Virus record (IMG/VR): IMGVR_UViG_3300034104_001062
Coordinates: 1 to 22,513 of that record
Reading direction: 5' to 3' (one strand)
DNA length: 22,513 nucleotides
DNA from: a virus
The notes below the pieces were generated by a model. It was given only the letters and a program-made list of their open reading frames with translations, ran no database searches and was not told the origin of the DNA. Every line of letters starts with the position of its first letter. Position 1 is the stretch's first letter. Positions 14,042-20,369 of this stretch are shown one piece after another. The position numbers and the translations under genes are program-made.

Positions 14042-14252
14042 AGAACTAGCTGATCAGGTTACGCGGTGCGTTGAATCCCTGCGGTCACGCATTATGGGTA
14101 CAGGTGACGAACAATACAGTCGTGGCACTGAACAAAGCATTGAAACTAAATCAGGTGAACAGATCGTTTTAGAAACGCTGGAAGAACTAGATGATGCAAT
14201 TGTGTATTTGGCACATTTACGCGCTAGACTGGGCAAACTTGCGCAGCTCTAG
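14031..14252 (+). CDS. Unknown 73-aa helical protein
   Basis: The protein has two acidic helical segments (EELADQVTRCVESLRSRIM and QIVLETLEELDDAIVYLAHLRARLGKL) separated by a polar linker with many Gln, Glu and Thr. No membrane span or metal motif is present. It is the last gene before a strong hairpin at 14267-14306, so it ends the operon that begins at the HTH gene. I do not recognise a family. Confidence 0.65.
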   Translation: MTSEELADQVTRCVESLRSRIMGTGDEQYSRGTEQSIETKSGEQIVLETLEELDDAIVYLAHLRARLGKLAQL

Positions 14253-14266
14253 GCGATCCCTAGACC

Positions 14267-14306
14267 GTAAATGCCACCTGCTTATGCTTTGTCGGGTGGC
14301 ATTTAC
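14267..14306. terminator. Intergenic hairpin terminator
   Basis: GTAAATGCCACC (14267-14278) pairs perfectly over 12 bases with GGTGGCATTTAC (14295-14306) around a 16-base loop, followed by TTTGCC. The A-rich left arm and T-rich right arm would allow action in both directions. Rho-independent strength is moderate because the T-run is short. Confidence 0.7.
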
Positions 14307-14313
14307 TTTGCCA

Positions 14314-14387
14314 AAAAACCCTATAAACACGCCATTTTTTAGGTATTTCCCAATTGGCTTGCATTTGTTATACAGGTATGCCAAGAT
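14314..14387 (+). promoter_or_regulatory. Promoter of moron-like cassette 2 with operator-like palindrome
   Basis: TTGCAT (14359-14364) aligns exactly with the -35 of cassette 1 when the leaders are aligned (constant offset 12970). The matching -10 position holds CAAGAT (14382-14387), a weak element with the conserved A and T. TGTTATACA (14366-14374) lies in the spacer. The upstream block 14314-14332 matches 1365-1383 at 17 of 19 bases, but is 20 bases farther from the -35 than in cassette 1. Confidence 0.5.
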
Positions 14388-14393
14388 CATTAC

Positions 14394-14432
14394 ATAGGCG
14401 CAGGGAAACCTGCTAGGACAAAGGAAATCAAA
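14394..14432 (+). ncRNA. Structured 5' leader with GNRA-tetraloop hairpin, copy 2
   Basis: GCAGG (14400-14404) pairs with CCTGC (14409-14413) around GAAA. In 27 aligned bases it differs from copy 1 at three positions: a compensatory stem pair and one loop base that keeps the GNRA pattern. The sequence CTAGGACA follows the stem in both, then the ribosome binding sequence AAAGGA (14420-14425). Confidence 0.6.
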
Positions 14433-14663
14433 ATGCATCCGACAGTAGAACAGAACAAAGCACACCGCGAAGATCTTAGCTGGGTAAAAGTCGGCAAGTC
14501 TGAATACATGAACTCAAACGGCACAACAATTAAGAAAGACGTAAATTCGGGCTACTGGTTCATCACTGACATAGACGGTAACAACATTAAGTATTTTGCT
14601 CGTACCTATGGTCACGCAAGTTTAACAAATGCAAAATACCATGCAGAAAGATTTGAACTCTAA
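14433..14663 (+). CDS. Unknown 76-aa protein of moron-like cassette 2
   Basis: The protein has a polar N-terminus (MHPTVEQNKAHREDL), a compact beta-like segment with SEYMNSNGTTIKKDVNSGYWFITDIDGNN in pieces, and a helix near the end (SLTNAKYHAERFEL). Small proteins of this composition occur in actinophages, but I know no function. It has its own promoter, leader and terminator, independent of the neighbouring operons, and although its control elements match cassette 1 the protein does not. Confidence 0.75.
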   Translation: MHPTVEQNKAHREDLSWVKVGKSEYMNSNGTTIKKDVNSGYWFITDIDGNNIKYFARTYGHASLTNAKYHAERFEL

Positions 14664-14671
14664 AAATTTAC

Positions 14672-14705
14672 GCAACGCGCCCTGCCTGACGGTGGGGCGT
14701 TTTGC
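14672..14705 (+). terminator. Terminator of cassette 2
   Basis: GCAACGC and GCGTTTTGC flank a core GCCCTGCCTGACGGTGGGGC (14679-14698) that is identical to the core of the cassette 1 terminator. The stem continues around a TGAC loop, with T-rich sequence (GTTTTGCCTTTG) at its foot. The outer arms differ from copy 1 while pairing is kept. Confidence 0.68.
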
Positions 14706-14730
14706 CTTTGTTAGACAGTTCGTATAACGT
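14702..14730 (+). promoter_or_regulatory. Candidate promoter for the Mom-like gene, possibly leaderless
   Basis: TTGCCT (14702-14707) and TAACGT (14725-14730) are separated by 17 bases. The start of transcription would fall at about 14737, right at the ATG 14738, and no ribosome binding sequence is visible. This fits a leaderless mRNA, common in actinobacteria. GTATAAC (14722-14728) resembles the operator-like nonamer of the cassettes but is incomplete. Confidence 0.4.
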
Positions 14731-14737
14731 CAGACAC

Positions 14738-15406
14738 ATGAAGCAGATGCAGTGGCAGTCAAGTTTTTTTGACGTACTAGATGGGTACTCGGTTGCACCG
14801 ATAAAACCACAAGATGCTGATTACCTAATTCTGAATGTTCATTATGCAAAGCGCAGGCCGTCAATCAGTTATGCCTTTGGTTTATTCAACGCAGGCCAGC
14901 TAGTCGGAGTAGTGACGTATGGAACGCCAGCATCATCTACCCTGCTACGCGGTGTCTGTGGTGACGATTGGGCGCAGCACGTTCTGGAACTAAACCGGTT
15001 GGTGTTAGTTAATAACCAGCCACACGAAGCCAGTAGATTGGTTGGCGCATCATTAAAACTGTTGCCTAAACCCAGCATCATTGTTAGTTACGCAGACACA
15101 AAACAAAAGCATGAAGGCATTGTTTATCAGGCCACAAACTTTATTTACACAGGGTTGAGCAGTAAATTCCGCGATCCAGTAGTGCGTGGTTTAGAACATC
15201 AGCATCACGCGACCTATGCACATGGCCTAACTAATAAACAGCTAATAGAAAAGTATGGTGAGGACAATGTTTACTTCATCGAACGATCTAGAAAACACCG
15301 TTACATAATTTTTGTTGGTTCTAAAACACAACGTAAACAAATGCTAAAAGACTTGCGGTATGAAATCCAACCGTATCCAAATAAAGAAAGGTCTGCCAAT
15401 GGCTGA
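14738..15406 (+). CDS. Mom-like DNA modification protein (GNAT fold)
   Basis: The 222-residue product, counted from ATG 14738, has the sequence features of the phage Mu Mom family, which converts adenine in DNA to a carbamoylmethyl-type derivative and protects phage DNA from restriction. Visible are the His35-Tyr36 pair (VHYAKRRPS), the GNAT-like strands LFNAGQLVGVVTYG and VCGDDWAQHVLELNRLVL, and VSYADTKQKHEGIVYQATNFIYTG with Ser117 and Asp120 at the positions expected for Mom-type active-site residues. A basic C-terminus (KTQRKQMLKDLRYEIQPYP) could bind DNA. An upstream TTG (14702) in frame overlaps the candidate promoter and terminator and is less likely. I infer the reaction from family only. 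Confidence 0.78.
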   Translation: MKQMQWQSSFFDVLDGYSVAPIKPQDADYLILNVHYAKRRPSISYAFGLFNAGQLVGVVTYGTPASSTLLRGVCGDDWAQHVLELNRLVLVNNQPHEASRLVGASLKLLPKPSIIVSYADTKQKHEGIVYQATNFIYTGLSSKFRDPVVRGLEHQHHATYAHGLTNKQLIEKYGEDNVYFIERSRKHRYIIFVGSKTQRKQMLKDLRYEIQPYPNKERSANG

Positions 15407-15557
15407 CGAACAGAAAGAAACGAAAGAAAATCTAATTGCCCTGCGACTGAATAATGAGCAGATGCTGGCAGTTAGACAATGGGCGCATCAACATAACGCC
15501 AATGTAAGTCAAGTAATCAGATCGGCAATAGAACTAATGACAGGAGCAAAACAATGA
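15399..15557 (+). CDS. Ribbon-helix-helix-like regulator
   Basis: The 52-residue protein has a basic/acidic start, then ENLIALRLNNEQMLAVRQWAHQHNANVSQVIRSAIELM, the strand-helix-helix of Arc/MetJ-type proteins: a strand (LIALRLN), helix, turn with Asn, and helix beginning VSQVIRSAIE. ATG 15399 follows AAAGAAAGG (15384-15392). A longer frame from ATG 15360 lies inside the Mom-like gene and lacks such a site. It may control the Mom-like gene or the replication genes next to it; no target site is identified. Confidence 0.68.
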   Translation: MADEQKETKENLIALRLNNEQMLAVRQWAHQHNANVSQVIRSAIELMTGAKQ

Positions 15558-15859
15558 GAACACCAAGCGAACAGCTAGTGCAAACAACATGGATGGCAGA
15601 TCATTCACTATTCAAAAACCATGACACCGTAACCCCAGTTGATTGGGCTAAAGTTTGGGAAATTGTAGATGACATAGACACAGGCGAGTTCGATGCTAAC
15701 CAGCTAGTAATGGTTGCAGTTCTAGAATTTCTGTGTGGTTCTGAAATGGTCGAAGTTAGCCTAGACGAAATTGCCAACCTGCCAGAATTAGAACGTCAGG
15801 CAGTAGTAGATGCATTGCGTTTAAAGTGGTCTAAGGTCGAATTCCAAGAGAACCTGTAA
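15554..15859 (+). CDS. Unknown 101-aa acidic protein
   Basis: The gene overlaps the previous one by four bases (ATGA) and the next by one. The product is acidic and helical (WAKVWEIVDDIDTGEFDANQLVMVAVLEFL, LDEIANLPELERQAVVDALRLKW), without metal or membrane motifs. Its place directly before the replication initiator suggests a role in replication or its control, but I do not recognise the family. Confidence 0.68.
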   Translation: MRTPSEQLVQTTWMADHSLFKNHDTVTPVDWAKVWEIVDDIDTGEFDANQLVMVAVLEFLCGSEMVEVSLDEIANLPELERQAVVDALRLKWSKVEFQENL

Positions 15860-16635
15860 TGGACAACGACAAAGCAGAAATACACGTTGATCCACTACCG
15901 TTCCAACAAATACCAAATTGGGTCTTTGAGTCTGATGTTTCAGCTACGGCTATAAAACTTTATCTAGTGCTGCGCAAGAACGGGGATAACAAACGTGGCG
16001 TTAGTTTTTGGTCACGCAAAAAACTAGCAGAGCAAATGGGTTCATCTATTGCAACGGTTGATAGGGCTAAAACAGAACTAATAACCATTGGTGCTATCTG
16101 CTACATCAAACGCAAAAATGAAACTGGTGACTGGACTTCAAACCTGTATCACATCCACACAGCCACCGCGCATAATTGCAGCTACCTAGCATCAAAAATG
16201 AAGCCACCTAGCCCCAAAAATGATGCTACGGGTAGCCCCAAAAGCGATGCTCTAACTAATAACCATATAGAACTAAGAACCAAAGAACTTAATACTCGCA
16301 CCTACGGTGACGAGATTGTTCAGGCGTGTGATCTACTAGCTGACCTAATTGCAGCGAATGGATCACGCAGGCCACAGGTTACGGATAAATGGTTAATTGA
16401 CATGGAACGAATACACCGCATAGATGAACGTAGCTGGGAACAGATCACCAAAGCTATTCAGTGGTGTCAGGCTGATGACTTTTGGCGTGGCAACATTTTG
16501 AGTCCAGCCAAACTAAGGAAACAATACGACCAGTTACGACTGGCAGCACAGCGCAACACAAAACAAAGTAAGTTCACTAAAACAATGGACTGGTTAAAAA
16601 ACCTAGAGAACGAAACAAAGGAACTAGAACAATGA
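15859..16635 (+). CDS. Replication initiator, winged helix with DnaD-like C-terminus
   Basis: The 258-residue protein starts with PLPFQQIPNWVFESDVSATAIKLYLVLRKNG followed by FWSRKKLAEQMGSSIATVDRAKTELITIGAICYIKR, a winged helix-turn-helix of the kind at the N-terminus of phage initiators. A Pro/Ser/Asn-rich linker (residues about 110-145) is followed by a helical region with WEQITKAIQWCQADDFWRGNILSPAKLRKQYDQL, the YxxxIxxWxxDxFWxxNIxSPxxLxxxxxxL-type motif of DnaD-like domains. It should bind the origin and help load helicase. The linker DNA contains iteron-like repeats, so the origin may lie inside the gene as in lambda O. Confidence 0.8.
   Translation: MDNDKAEIHVDPLPFQQIPNWVFESDVSATAIKLYLVLRKNGDNKRGVSFWSRKKLAEQMGSSIATVDRAKTELITIGAICYIKRKNETGDWTSNLYHIHTATAHNCSYLASKMKPPSPKNDATGSPKSDALTNNHIELRTKELNTRTYGDEIVQACDLLADLIAANGSRRPQVTDKWLIDMERIHRIDERSWEQITKAIQWCQADDFWRGNILSPAKLRKQYDQLRLAAQRNTKQSKFTKTMDWLKNLENETKELEQ
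16186..16250 (+). repeat. Three iteron-like direct repeats, candidate origin of replication
   Basis: Three copies of about 19 bases start at 16186, 16208 and 16232 (22- and 24-base spacing, about two helical turns). The consensus is TAGCCCCAAAAATGATGCT; copy 2 and copy 3 differ at two bases, copy 1 at more. Copy 2 carries TAGC/GCTA at its ends, a short inverted repeat like that of lambda iterons. An A/T-rich stretch follows (about 16250-16300). Confidence 0.5.
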
Positions 16636-16973
16636 ACAAAGCAGACATAGGCAAAGTGTTAGCAGTTGCAATGGCGATAGATGCCAGACTTGGTGCAGCT
16701 GATGAATCAGCGTTTAGAGCAAAGGTTGAAGGTTGGTCGTTGTCATTATCTGAAACTATGGAATTTGAATTTGCGCGTGATGCAGTTGGCAGGCACTACA
16801 AATCAGCAACAGAAACTTTAATGCCGGCACATCTGAACGCAATGTGGACTGCTCATAGATCACGTCAGCACGAAATAAACAACGTGCAAGCGATTGGTTC
16901 TAGTCCTAGATCGCAGGGAATGCCAGACGATGTACGCGCCAAATTGGTGGAACTGGGGTTGAAGCGACCATAA
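16632..16973 (+). CDS. Unknown protein, possible helicase loader-like
   Basis: The 113-residue protein overlaps the initiator by four bases (ATGA). It begins MNKADIGKVLAVAMAIDARL and continues with a helical domain ending MPAHLNAMWTAHR. The pattern of a helix, a middle HYKSATETLMPAHLNAM segment and a basic tail recalls the small loader-type proteins (G39P/gp59-like) found next to DnaD-like initiators, where the phage relies on host helicase. This is inference from position and pattern. Confidence 0.5.
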   Translation: MNKADIGKVLAVAMAIDARLGAADESAFRAKVEGWSLSLSETMEFEFARDAVGRHYKSATETLMPAHLNAMWTAHRSRQHEINNVQAIGSSPRSQGMPDDVRAKLVELGLKRP

Positions 16974-16980
16974 TGGTCTA

Positions 16981-17319
16981 ATGCTAAAAGATTGCGACCA
17001 TGAAGCGTGGCTAGATTCTGGAATGTGCCTAATCTGCACCGCGCCAGATTCGTGGATGTATTCAGCTGGTTGCAGAGATTCGCACCCTGACACTTGCTTT
17101 CCAGAAAATGACGAACCCCACCTATACGCCATAGCCAAACGATTATGTGAAGAATGCCCAGTTGTAGGATTCTGCCTAGAGATTGGCCTAGATGAGAAAT
17201 GGGGTATGTGGGGCGGAATGACCCCAGACGAACGGTACAAATTAGCCAAGTCTGGCAAAGTACCTAAAGACAAACTAGATAAACGCCGATTTTTACGGGT
17301 TTTTGCCTACACAAATTAG
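16981..17319 (+). CDS. WhiB-family protein with extra N-terminal Cys/His motif
   Basis: The 112-residue protein has the WhiB core: Cys31 (GCRDSHPDTCFPEN, which replaces the usual C...ELFFP), then Cys56-x2-Cys59-x5-Cys65 and the turn GMWGGMTPDER, with a basic C-terminus (KDKLDKRRFLR). WhiB proteins bind a 4Fe-4S cluster and interact with the host primary sigma factor; phage copies may alter host transcription or block superinfection. Unusually, residues 5-19 form a further Cys-x-His ... Cys-x2-Cys set (CDHEAWLDSGMCLIC) like the free small protein at 13934. An extra Cys39 lies close to the first ligand. Confidence 0.82.
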   Translation: MLKDCDHEAWLDSGMCLICTAPDSWMYSAGCRDSHPDTCFPENDEPHLYAIAKRLCEECPVVGFCLEIGLDEKWGMWGGMTPDERYKLAKSGKVPKDKLDKRRFLRVFAYTN

Positions 17320-17364
17320 AACAAATGTACGAAAAAGAAAATTAAAAAAACTTGCAAAATGGGC

Positions 17365-17446
17365 TGGACAACTACCCCAATTCGTGTATTGTTATACACA
17401 TAAGGAGAACCACAGGGGTTCTAGAGAAGCAAAGGAAACAAAGCAA
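17365..17446 (+). promoter_or_regulatory. Candidate promoter, operator-like site and leader hairpin (third, divergent copy)
   Basis: TGGACA (17365-17370) and TATTGT (17387-17392) are 16 bases apart. TGTTATACA (17390-17398), identical to the site in cassette 2, overlaps the -10. A leader hairpin follows: AGAACC (17406-17411) pairs with GGTTCT (17417-17422) around ACAGG, ending in CTAG as in copies 1 and 2, and AAAGGA (17431-17436) is the ribosome site. The stem sequence is unrelated to copies 1 and 2, so kinship is uncertain. Confidence 0.42.
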
Positions 17447-17743
17447 ATGGAAACTACATACATAACACCAGCTGAAACAGCAAAGCTAATTCGCGCAGAA
17501 CTAAAGGCCGCATTCGCAGGCGTTAAATTTTCAGTACGCAAAGAACATTTTGCAGTATGGGTAACAATTCCAGCAACAGCATCAGTAACAGTAGCTGACG
17601 TAGAAGCAATCACAAAAAACTACGAAGGTTCAACATTTGACGGCAGCATTGACCTAGCATCAAACCAGATTCACCTAGTAGACGGCAAGAAAATTCAGTA
17701 CCTAGCAGATTATGTATTCGTACAGAAAGATCAGGTGGCGTAA
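17447..17743 (+). CDS. LPD29-like domain protein
   Basis: The 98-residue protein has the arrangement of the LPD29 domain found in large polyvalent phage proteins and as free small phage proteins: a start with ETAKLIRAELKAAFAGVKFSVRKEHF, a strand AVWVTIP, and the segment YEGSTFDGSIDLASNQIHL. The domain's function is unknown. ATG 17447 follows AAAGGA; the longer frame from 17303 would run through the promoter and leader, so I exclude it. It opens the recombination operon and overlaps the next gene by one base. Confidence 0.68.
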   Translation: METTYITPAETAKLIRAELKAAFAGVKFSVRKEHFAVWVTIPATASVTVADVEAITKNYEGSTFDGSIDLASNQIHLVDGKKIQYLADYVFVQKDQVA

Positions 17744-17949
17744 TGAAACTCAAAGCAGTTAAAGATTCAATCGGTGGCTACCGCGTAGCCGGCACAGAAG
17801 TAATTTGGGCGCGTGAAAACTTTTGCAGATGTTGCTGGTATGTCTGGGACATTGCGGAAACAGAAGTTATAGATAGCGGTTTGTCATACGTAAGAGCTAA
17901 AGAAGTTGCATTCAAATACGTTCAAGAAATGGAGTTGCAAAATGCGTAA
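17743..17949 (+). CDS. Unknown 68-aa protein with Cys cluster
   Basis: The product carries a CRCCWYVWD cluster near residue 30, within strands that start KLKAVKDSIGGYRVAG, and a helix at the end (VRAKEVAFKYVQEMELQ). Three adjacent Cys could bind a metal but no standard motif is complete. It begins at the LPD29-like stop as TAATG and overlaps the next small gene by eight bases. Confidence 0.62.
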   Translation: MKLKAVKDSIGGYRVAGTEVIWARENFCRCCWYVWDIAETEVIDSGLSYVRAKEVAFKYVQEMELQNA

Positions 17950-18064
17950 CTGGAACTGGACACCACGAGCAAGATTTATAGGCAATCTAATAACAGCAGT
18001 GTCAGTAGTCGCAGCTGGTTGGGTTCTATTCGTTGGAACATGGTTTGCGCTAGGTGGTAACTAA
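17942..18064 (+). CDS. 40-aa single-span membrane protein
   Basis: The protein has a short basic N-terminus (MRNWNWTPRARF) and one membrane span (about residues 15-38, rich in Val, Ala, Trp and Gly). It overlaps the genes on both sides by eight bases and one base, which supports translation. Two further single-span small proteins lie in this operon (18842, 20366). Function unknown. Confidence 0.6.
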   Translation: MRNWNWTPRARFIGNLITAVSVVAAGWVLFVGTWFALGGN

Positions 18065-18285
18065 TGGGATTCGTACCTTTTGGAATGGAACGCGCCACAC
18101 TTAACGACAAACACAAAATTAGAAAGATGCTTGAATACTTAGGTATTACGCATCCAGCGCATCAAGTCGAATTTATGTCAGCCCTACTTGATAGACCATT
18201 TGATACAACCAAAATGAGTAGGCAAGATTTCTACACGTTAGTTACAAAGATTCAAAACATACAAGAGAACAGGAACAAAGCATGA
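18064..18285 (+). CDS. Unknown 73-aa protein of recombination operon
   Basis: The protein has a helical middle (DKHKIRKMLEYLGITHPAHQVEFMSALLDRP) and a basic C-terminus (LVTKIQNIQENRNKA). It overlaps the annealing protein by four bases (ATGA), so co-expression is likely. I do not recognise a family. Confidence 0.65.
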   Translation: MGFVPFGMERATLNDKHKIRKMLEYLGITHPAHQVEFMSALLDRPFDTTKMSRQDFYTLVTKIQNIQENRNKA

Positions 18286-18845
18286 AACAGGAACAACAGG
18301 ATGCGTTACGCGCACCGTTTGCAAAAGAGCAAATTCAAAAATTACCTACTGGCGGTTTGCAGCTAGATTACGTCAGCCATGCATGGGTAACTGATCGTTT
18401 ACTGCAAGTAGACCCATTGTGGAGTTGGAAACCATTAGCGTTTACGGATGCAGGACTGCCTGCATTTGATTCAAACGGTGGTCTATGGATTGAATTAACT
18501 ATCTGCGGTGTCACACGCTACGGCTACGGTGAACCACAGGGGCGAGATAAATTTGACATGACTAAAGGCGCAATCGGAAACGCGATTAGAAACGCAGCTA
18601 TGCGCTTCGGAGTTGCGCTCGATCTATGGGCAAAGGAATCACCAGCAGAAACGAAGCCATCACCTAAAGCAACTAAAGAACTCAGCACAGCTACACAAAA
18701 GATGATCGAACGTATCAACAACGCAGGCTCATTAGTAGAACTAAGCGAAGTTGTGCCACTGATTCAATCTGGTGAATTTAACGAAGCAGAAAAGCGCAAC
18801 CTACGGCTGATCTTTAATAACAAGAAAACGGAGTTGGGAGCATGA
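18282..18845 (+). CDS. Rad52-like single-strand annealing protein
   Basis: The 187-residue protein includes LRAPFAKEQIQKLPTGGLQLDYVSHAWVTDRLLQVDPLWSWKPL, the beginning typical of Rad52/DdrA-type phage annealing proteins, then GLWIELTICGVTRYGYGEP and GAIGNAIRNAAMRFGVALDLWAK, with the Gly/Ala-rich helix at the end of the core fold. The C-terminal part (residues about 125-187) is a variable charged tail. These proteins anneal complementary single strands in recombination-dependent repair or replication. Its neighbours, RusA and SSB, fit this role. Confidence 0.84.
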   Translation: MKQEQQDALRAPFAKEQIQKLPTGGLQLDYVSHAWVTDRLLQVDPLWSWKPLAFTDAGLPAFDSNGGLWIELTICGVTRYGYGEPQGRDKFDMTKGAIGNAIRNAAMRFGVALDLWAKESPAETKPSPKATKELSTATQKMIERINNAGSLVELSEVVPLIQSGEFNEAEKRNLRLIFNNKKTELGA

Positions 18846-18991
18846 CGTTTGTATTAGGGTCAGTTTTATTTTTACTAGGTGGTTTTTTTGGAATGCTGAT
18901 CATGGCATTTGCGCAATCACTACCACGCCAGATTCAAGAACAGCAAGATGCATTGGTAGCACAGTTACGGCTGGTGGTTGAAGATGAGTGA
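18842..18991 (+). CDS. 49-aa single-span membrane protein
   Basis: The frame overlaps the annealing protein by four bases (ATGA) and the next gene by eight. Residues 2-25 are a membrane span (VLGSVLFLLGGFFGMLIMAF), followed by an amphipathic tail with PRQIQEQQDALVAQLRLVVEDE. It has no recognised family. Confidence 0.62.
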   Translation: MTFVLGSVLFLLGGFFGMLIMAFAQSLPRQIQEQQDALVAQLRLVVEDE

Positions 18992-19283
18992 ACTAAAACA
19001 ACATGGAATGCAACTAGCTTTAGATGCGCAACCAGATTGGGCTGATCAAGCACTGATAGCAATCCTGCAACTTGCAAAACAAAACATTGAATTTACTAGC
19101 GAGGATGTTTTGGCAATTACTGGATTACCATCAGGTGCAATTGGTCAGCACAAAAACAACGCATCAGGGGCAATTATGAACAAAGCAGCTCGTGCTGGAT
19201 GGATTCGCAAAGTTGGTTACGGAAAAGCAAAGCGCAAAGAATCACATGGCGCAGTTCTAGCGATTTGGATTGGCAATGTATAG
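18984..19283 (+). CDS. Winged-helix-like protein next to RusA
   Basis: ATG 18984 is taken over the TTG at 18978. The 99-residue product has a central helical segment (WADQALIAILQLAKQN, then FTSEDVLAITGLPSGA) and a final part with GAIMNKAARAGWIRKVGYGKAKRKESHG ending in a strand, the style of small winged-helix proteins often found before RusA in actinophages. DNA binding is inferred, with basic residues in the last third. Confidence 0.6.
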   Translation: MSELKQHGMQLALDAQPDWADQALIAILQLAKQNIEFTSEDVLAITGLPSGAIGQHKNNASGAIMNKAARAGWIRKVGYGKAKRKESHGAVLAIWIGNV

Positions 19284-19671
19284 CTACTGGATTGACGGCG
19301 AACCTGCACCACAGGGTTCTAAAAATGGTTTTGTTAAAAATGGTCGTGTTGTAATGGTTGAATCTAGCAAAAAGGTAAAGCCTTGGCGCGAAGCGGTTGC
19401 AGCAACTACACAAAAACAAGTCACCTGTTCATTACAGAATGCGGTAGAAATAGCACTGGTATTTCATTTGCCTAGACCTAAAACCGTCACCCGTAAATGG
19501 CCAGCTGTTAAACCTGATCTAGACAAACTGATTCGCAGCACATTTGACGGCCTAACAACTGGTGGTCTTTACACAGATGATGCCCTAGTTATAGCTGTTA
19601 GCGCATCTAAACAATACGCCACAGATCGTATTGGGTGTCAGGTAATAGCCAGCGAGGTTCAAGATGTTTAA
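19276..19671 (+). CDS. RusA-family Holliday junction resolvase
   Basis: The 131-residue protein counted from ATG 19276 has the RusA order: a start with YWIDGEPAPQGSKN, LVFHLPRPKT, then Asp81-Leu-Asp83 (KPDLDKLIRSTFDGL), where the family has DxDN, and Thr-Asp101-Asp102 (GLYTDDALV). Acidic residues in these places bind magnesium and cut four-way junctions. The usual Asn after the second Asp is Lys here. RusA acts with the annealing protein and SSB in recombination. It overlaps both neighbours by eight bases. Confidence 0.84.
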   Translation: MYSYWIDGEPAPQGSKNGFVKNGRVVMVESSKKVKPWREAVAATTQKQVTCSLQNAVEIALVFHLPRPKTVTRKWPAVKPDLDKLIRSTFDGLTTGGLYTDDALVIAVSASKQYATDRIGCQVIASEVQDV

Positions 19672-19990
19672 TACAGAACAAGCAAACTGTTTAGGGGTAG
19701 ACCCAGAGTTATTCTTTCCAATTGGAGCAATAGCACCATCTACTGAAACTACACTCAGACGAATCTGCATGAACTGCAACGTGTTCTGGCAATGCTATGA
19801 ATACGCGCTAAATGTAAAGGTGGATGGTTTCTGGGCAGGAACTACCGAATCACAACGCAAGACACTAAGAAAAGAATTGGGCATCGAAGCACAACGCATA
19901 GATGAACCATACAAAGAATCCTTTGAATCACAGTCAAGGGATGCTAAAAACAAACGCGCTGAACGCCAGCGCATGAGAGAAGCAGGATAA
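19664..19990 (+). CDS. WhiB-family iron-sulfur regulator
   Basis: The 108-residue protein has a classic WhiB set: Cys9, Cys35-x2-Cys38-x5-Cys44, the VDPELFFP segment at residues 12-19 and the turn GFWAGTTESQRKTLRKELG. The C-terminal tail is highly charged (QSRDAKNKRAERQRMREAG). It should bind a 4Fe-4S cluster and the host sigma factor. Placed between RusA and SSB, it is a second WhiB in addition to that at 16981; the two differ in sequence. Confidence 0.88.
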   Translation: MFNTEQANCLGVDPELFFPIGAIAPSTETTLRRICMNCNVFWQCYEYALNVKVDGFWAGTTESQRKTLRKELGIEAQRIDEPYKESFESQSRDAKNKRAERQRMREAG

Positions 19991-19994
19991 AACA

Positions 19995-20369
19995 ATGGCA
20001 CTACCAACAATCACAGCACAGGGAAATTTGGTATTTGAACCAGATTTCCAAGTAACCGCATCAGGCATTAGCCGTTGCAAGTTGCGCATCGCGTGTAACG
20101 AACGCAAGAAAGCAGACAATGGAACATGGTCAGATGGTGACACCAGTTACTTCGACATTGTTTTATGGCGTGGACTAGCTGAAGCGGCAGCCGATACATT
20201 CAAAAAGGGTCAGCCAATTCTAGTTGTAGGTAAAGTTCGCGTATCCAAATACGAGGACAAGAACGGCGTTGAACGTACAGCCGTAGAAATCACAGCTGAT
20301 GAAATTGCAGCAGTAGTTAAAGCAAACAAAGCGAAAGAAGTTAATCCAGAAAGTGACCCTTGGTTATGA
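19995..20369 (+). CDS. ssb: Single-stranded DNA-binding protein
   Basis: The 124-residue protein shows the SSB OB fold: LPTITAQGNLVFEPDFQVTASGISRCKLRIACNERK, then SYFDIVLWRGLAEAAADTFKKGQPILVVGKVRVSKYEDKNG and RTAVEITADEIAAV. The C-terminus is short, ending ESDPWL, a variant of the acidic DDIPF-type tip that recruits partner proteins. It coats single strands in replication and recombination. ATG 19995 lies four bases after the WhiB stop. Confidence 0.93.
   Translation: MALPTITAQGNLVFEPDFQVTASGISRCKLRIACNERKKADNGTWSDGDTSYFDIVLWRGLAEAAADTFKKGQPILVVGKVRVSKYEDKNGVERTAVEITADEIAAVVKANKAKEVNPESDPWL

Noticed and set aside
14191-14397. Frame of 68 codons across the hairpin and cassette 2 promoter
   Set aside because: It runs through a terminator and a promoter, has no ribosome site and no recognisable protein character.
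17303-17446. Upstream extension of the LPD29-like frame
   Set aside because: The extra 48 codons include the candidate promoter, the hairpin and the ribosome site, and start inside the WhiB gene; the domain begins only after ATG 17447.
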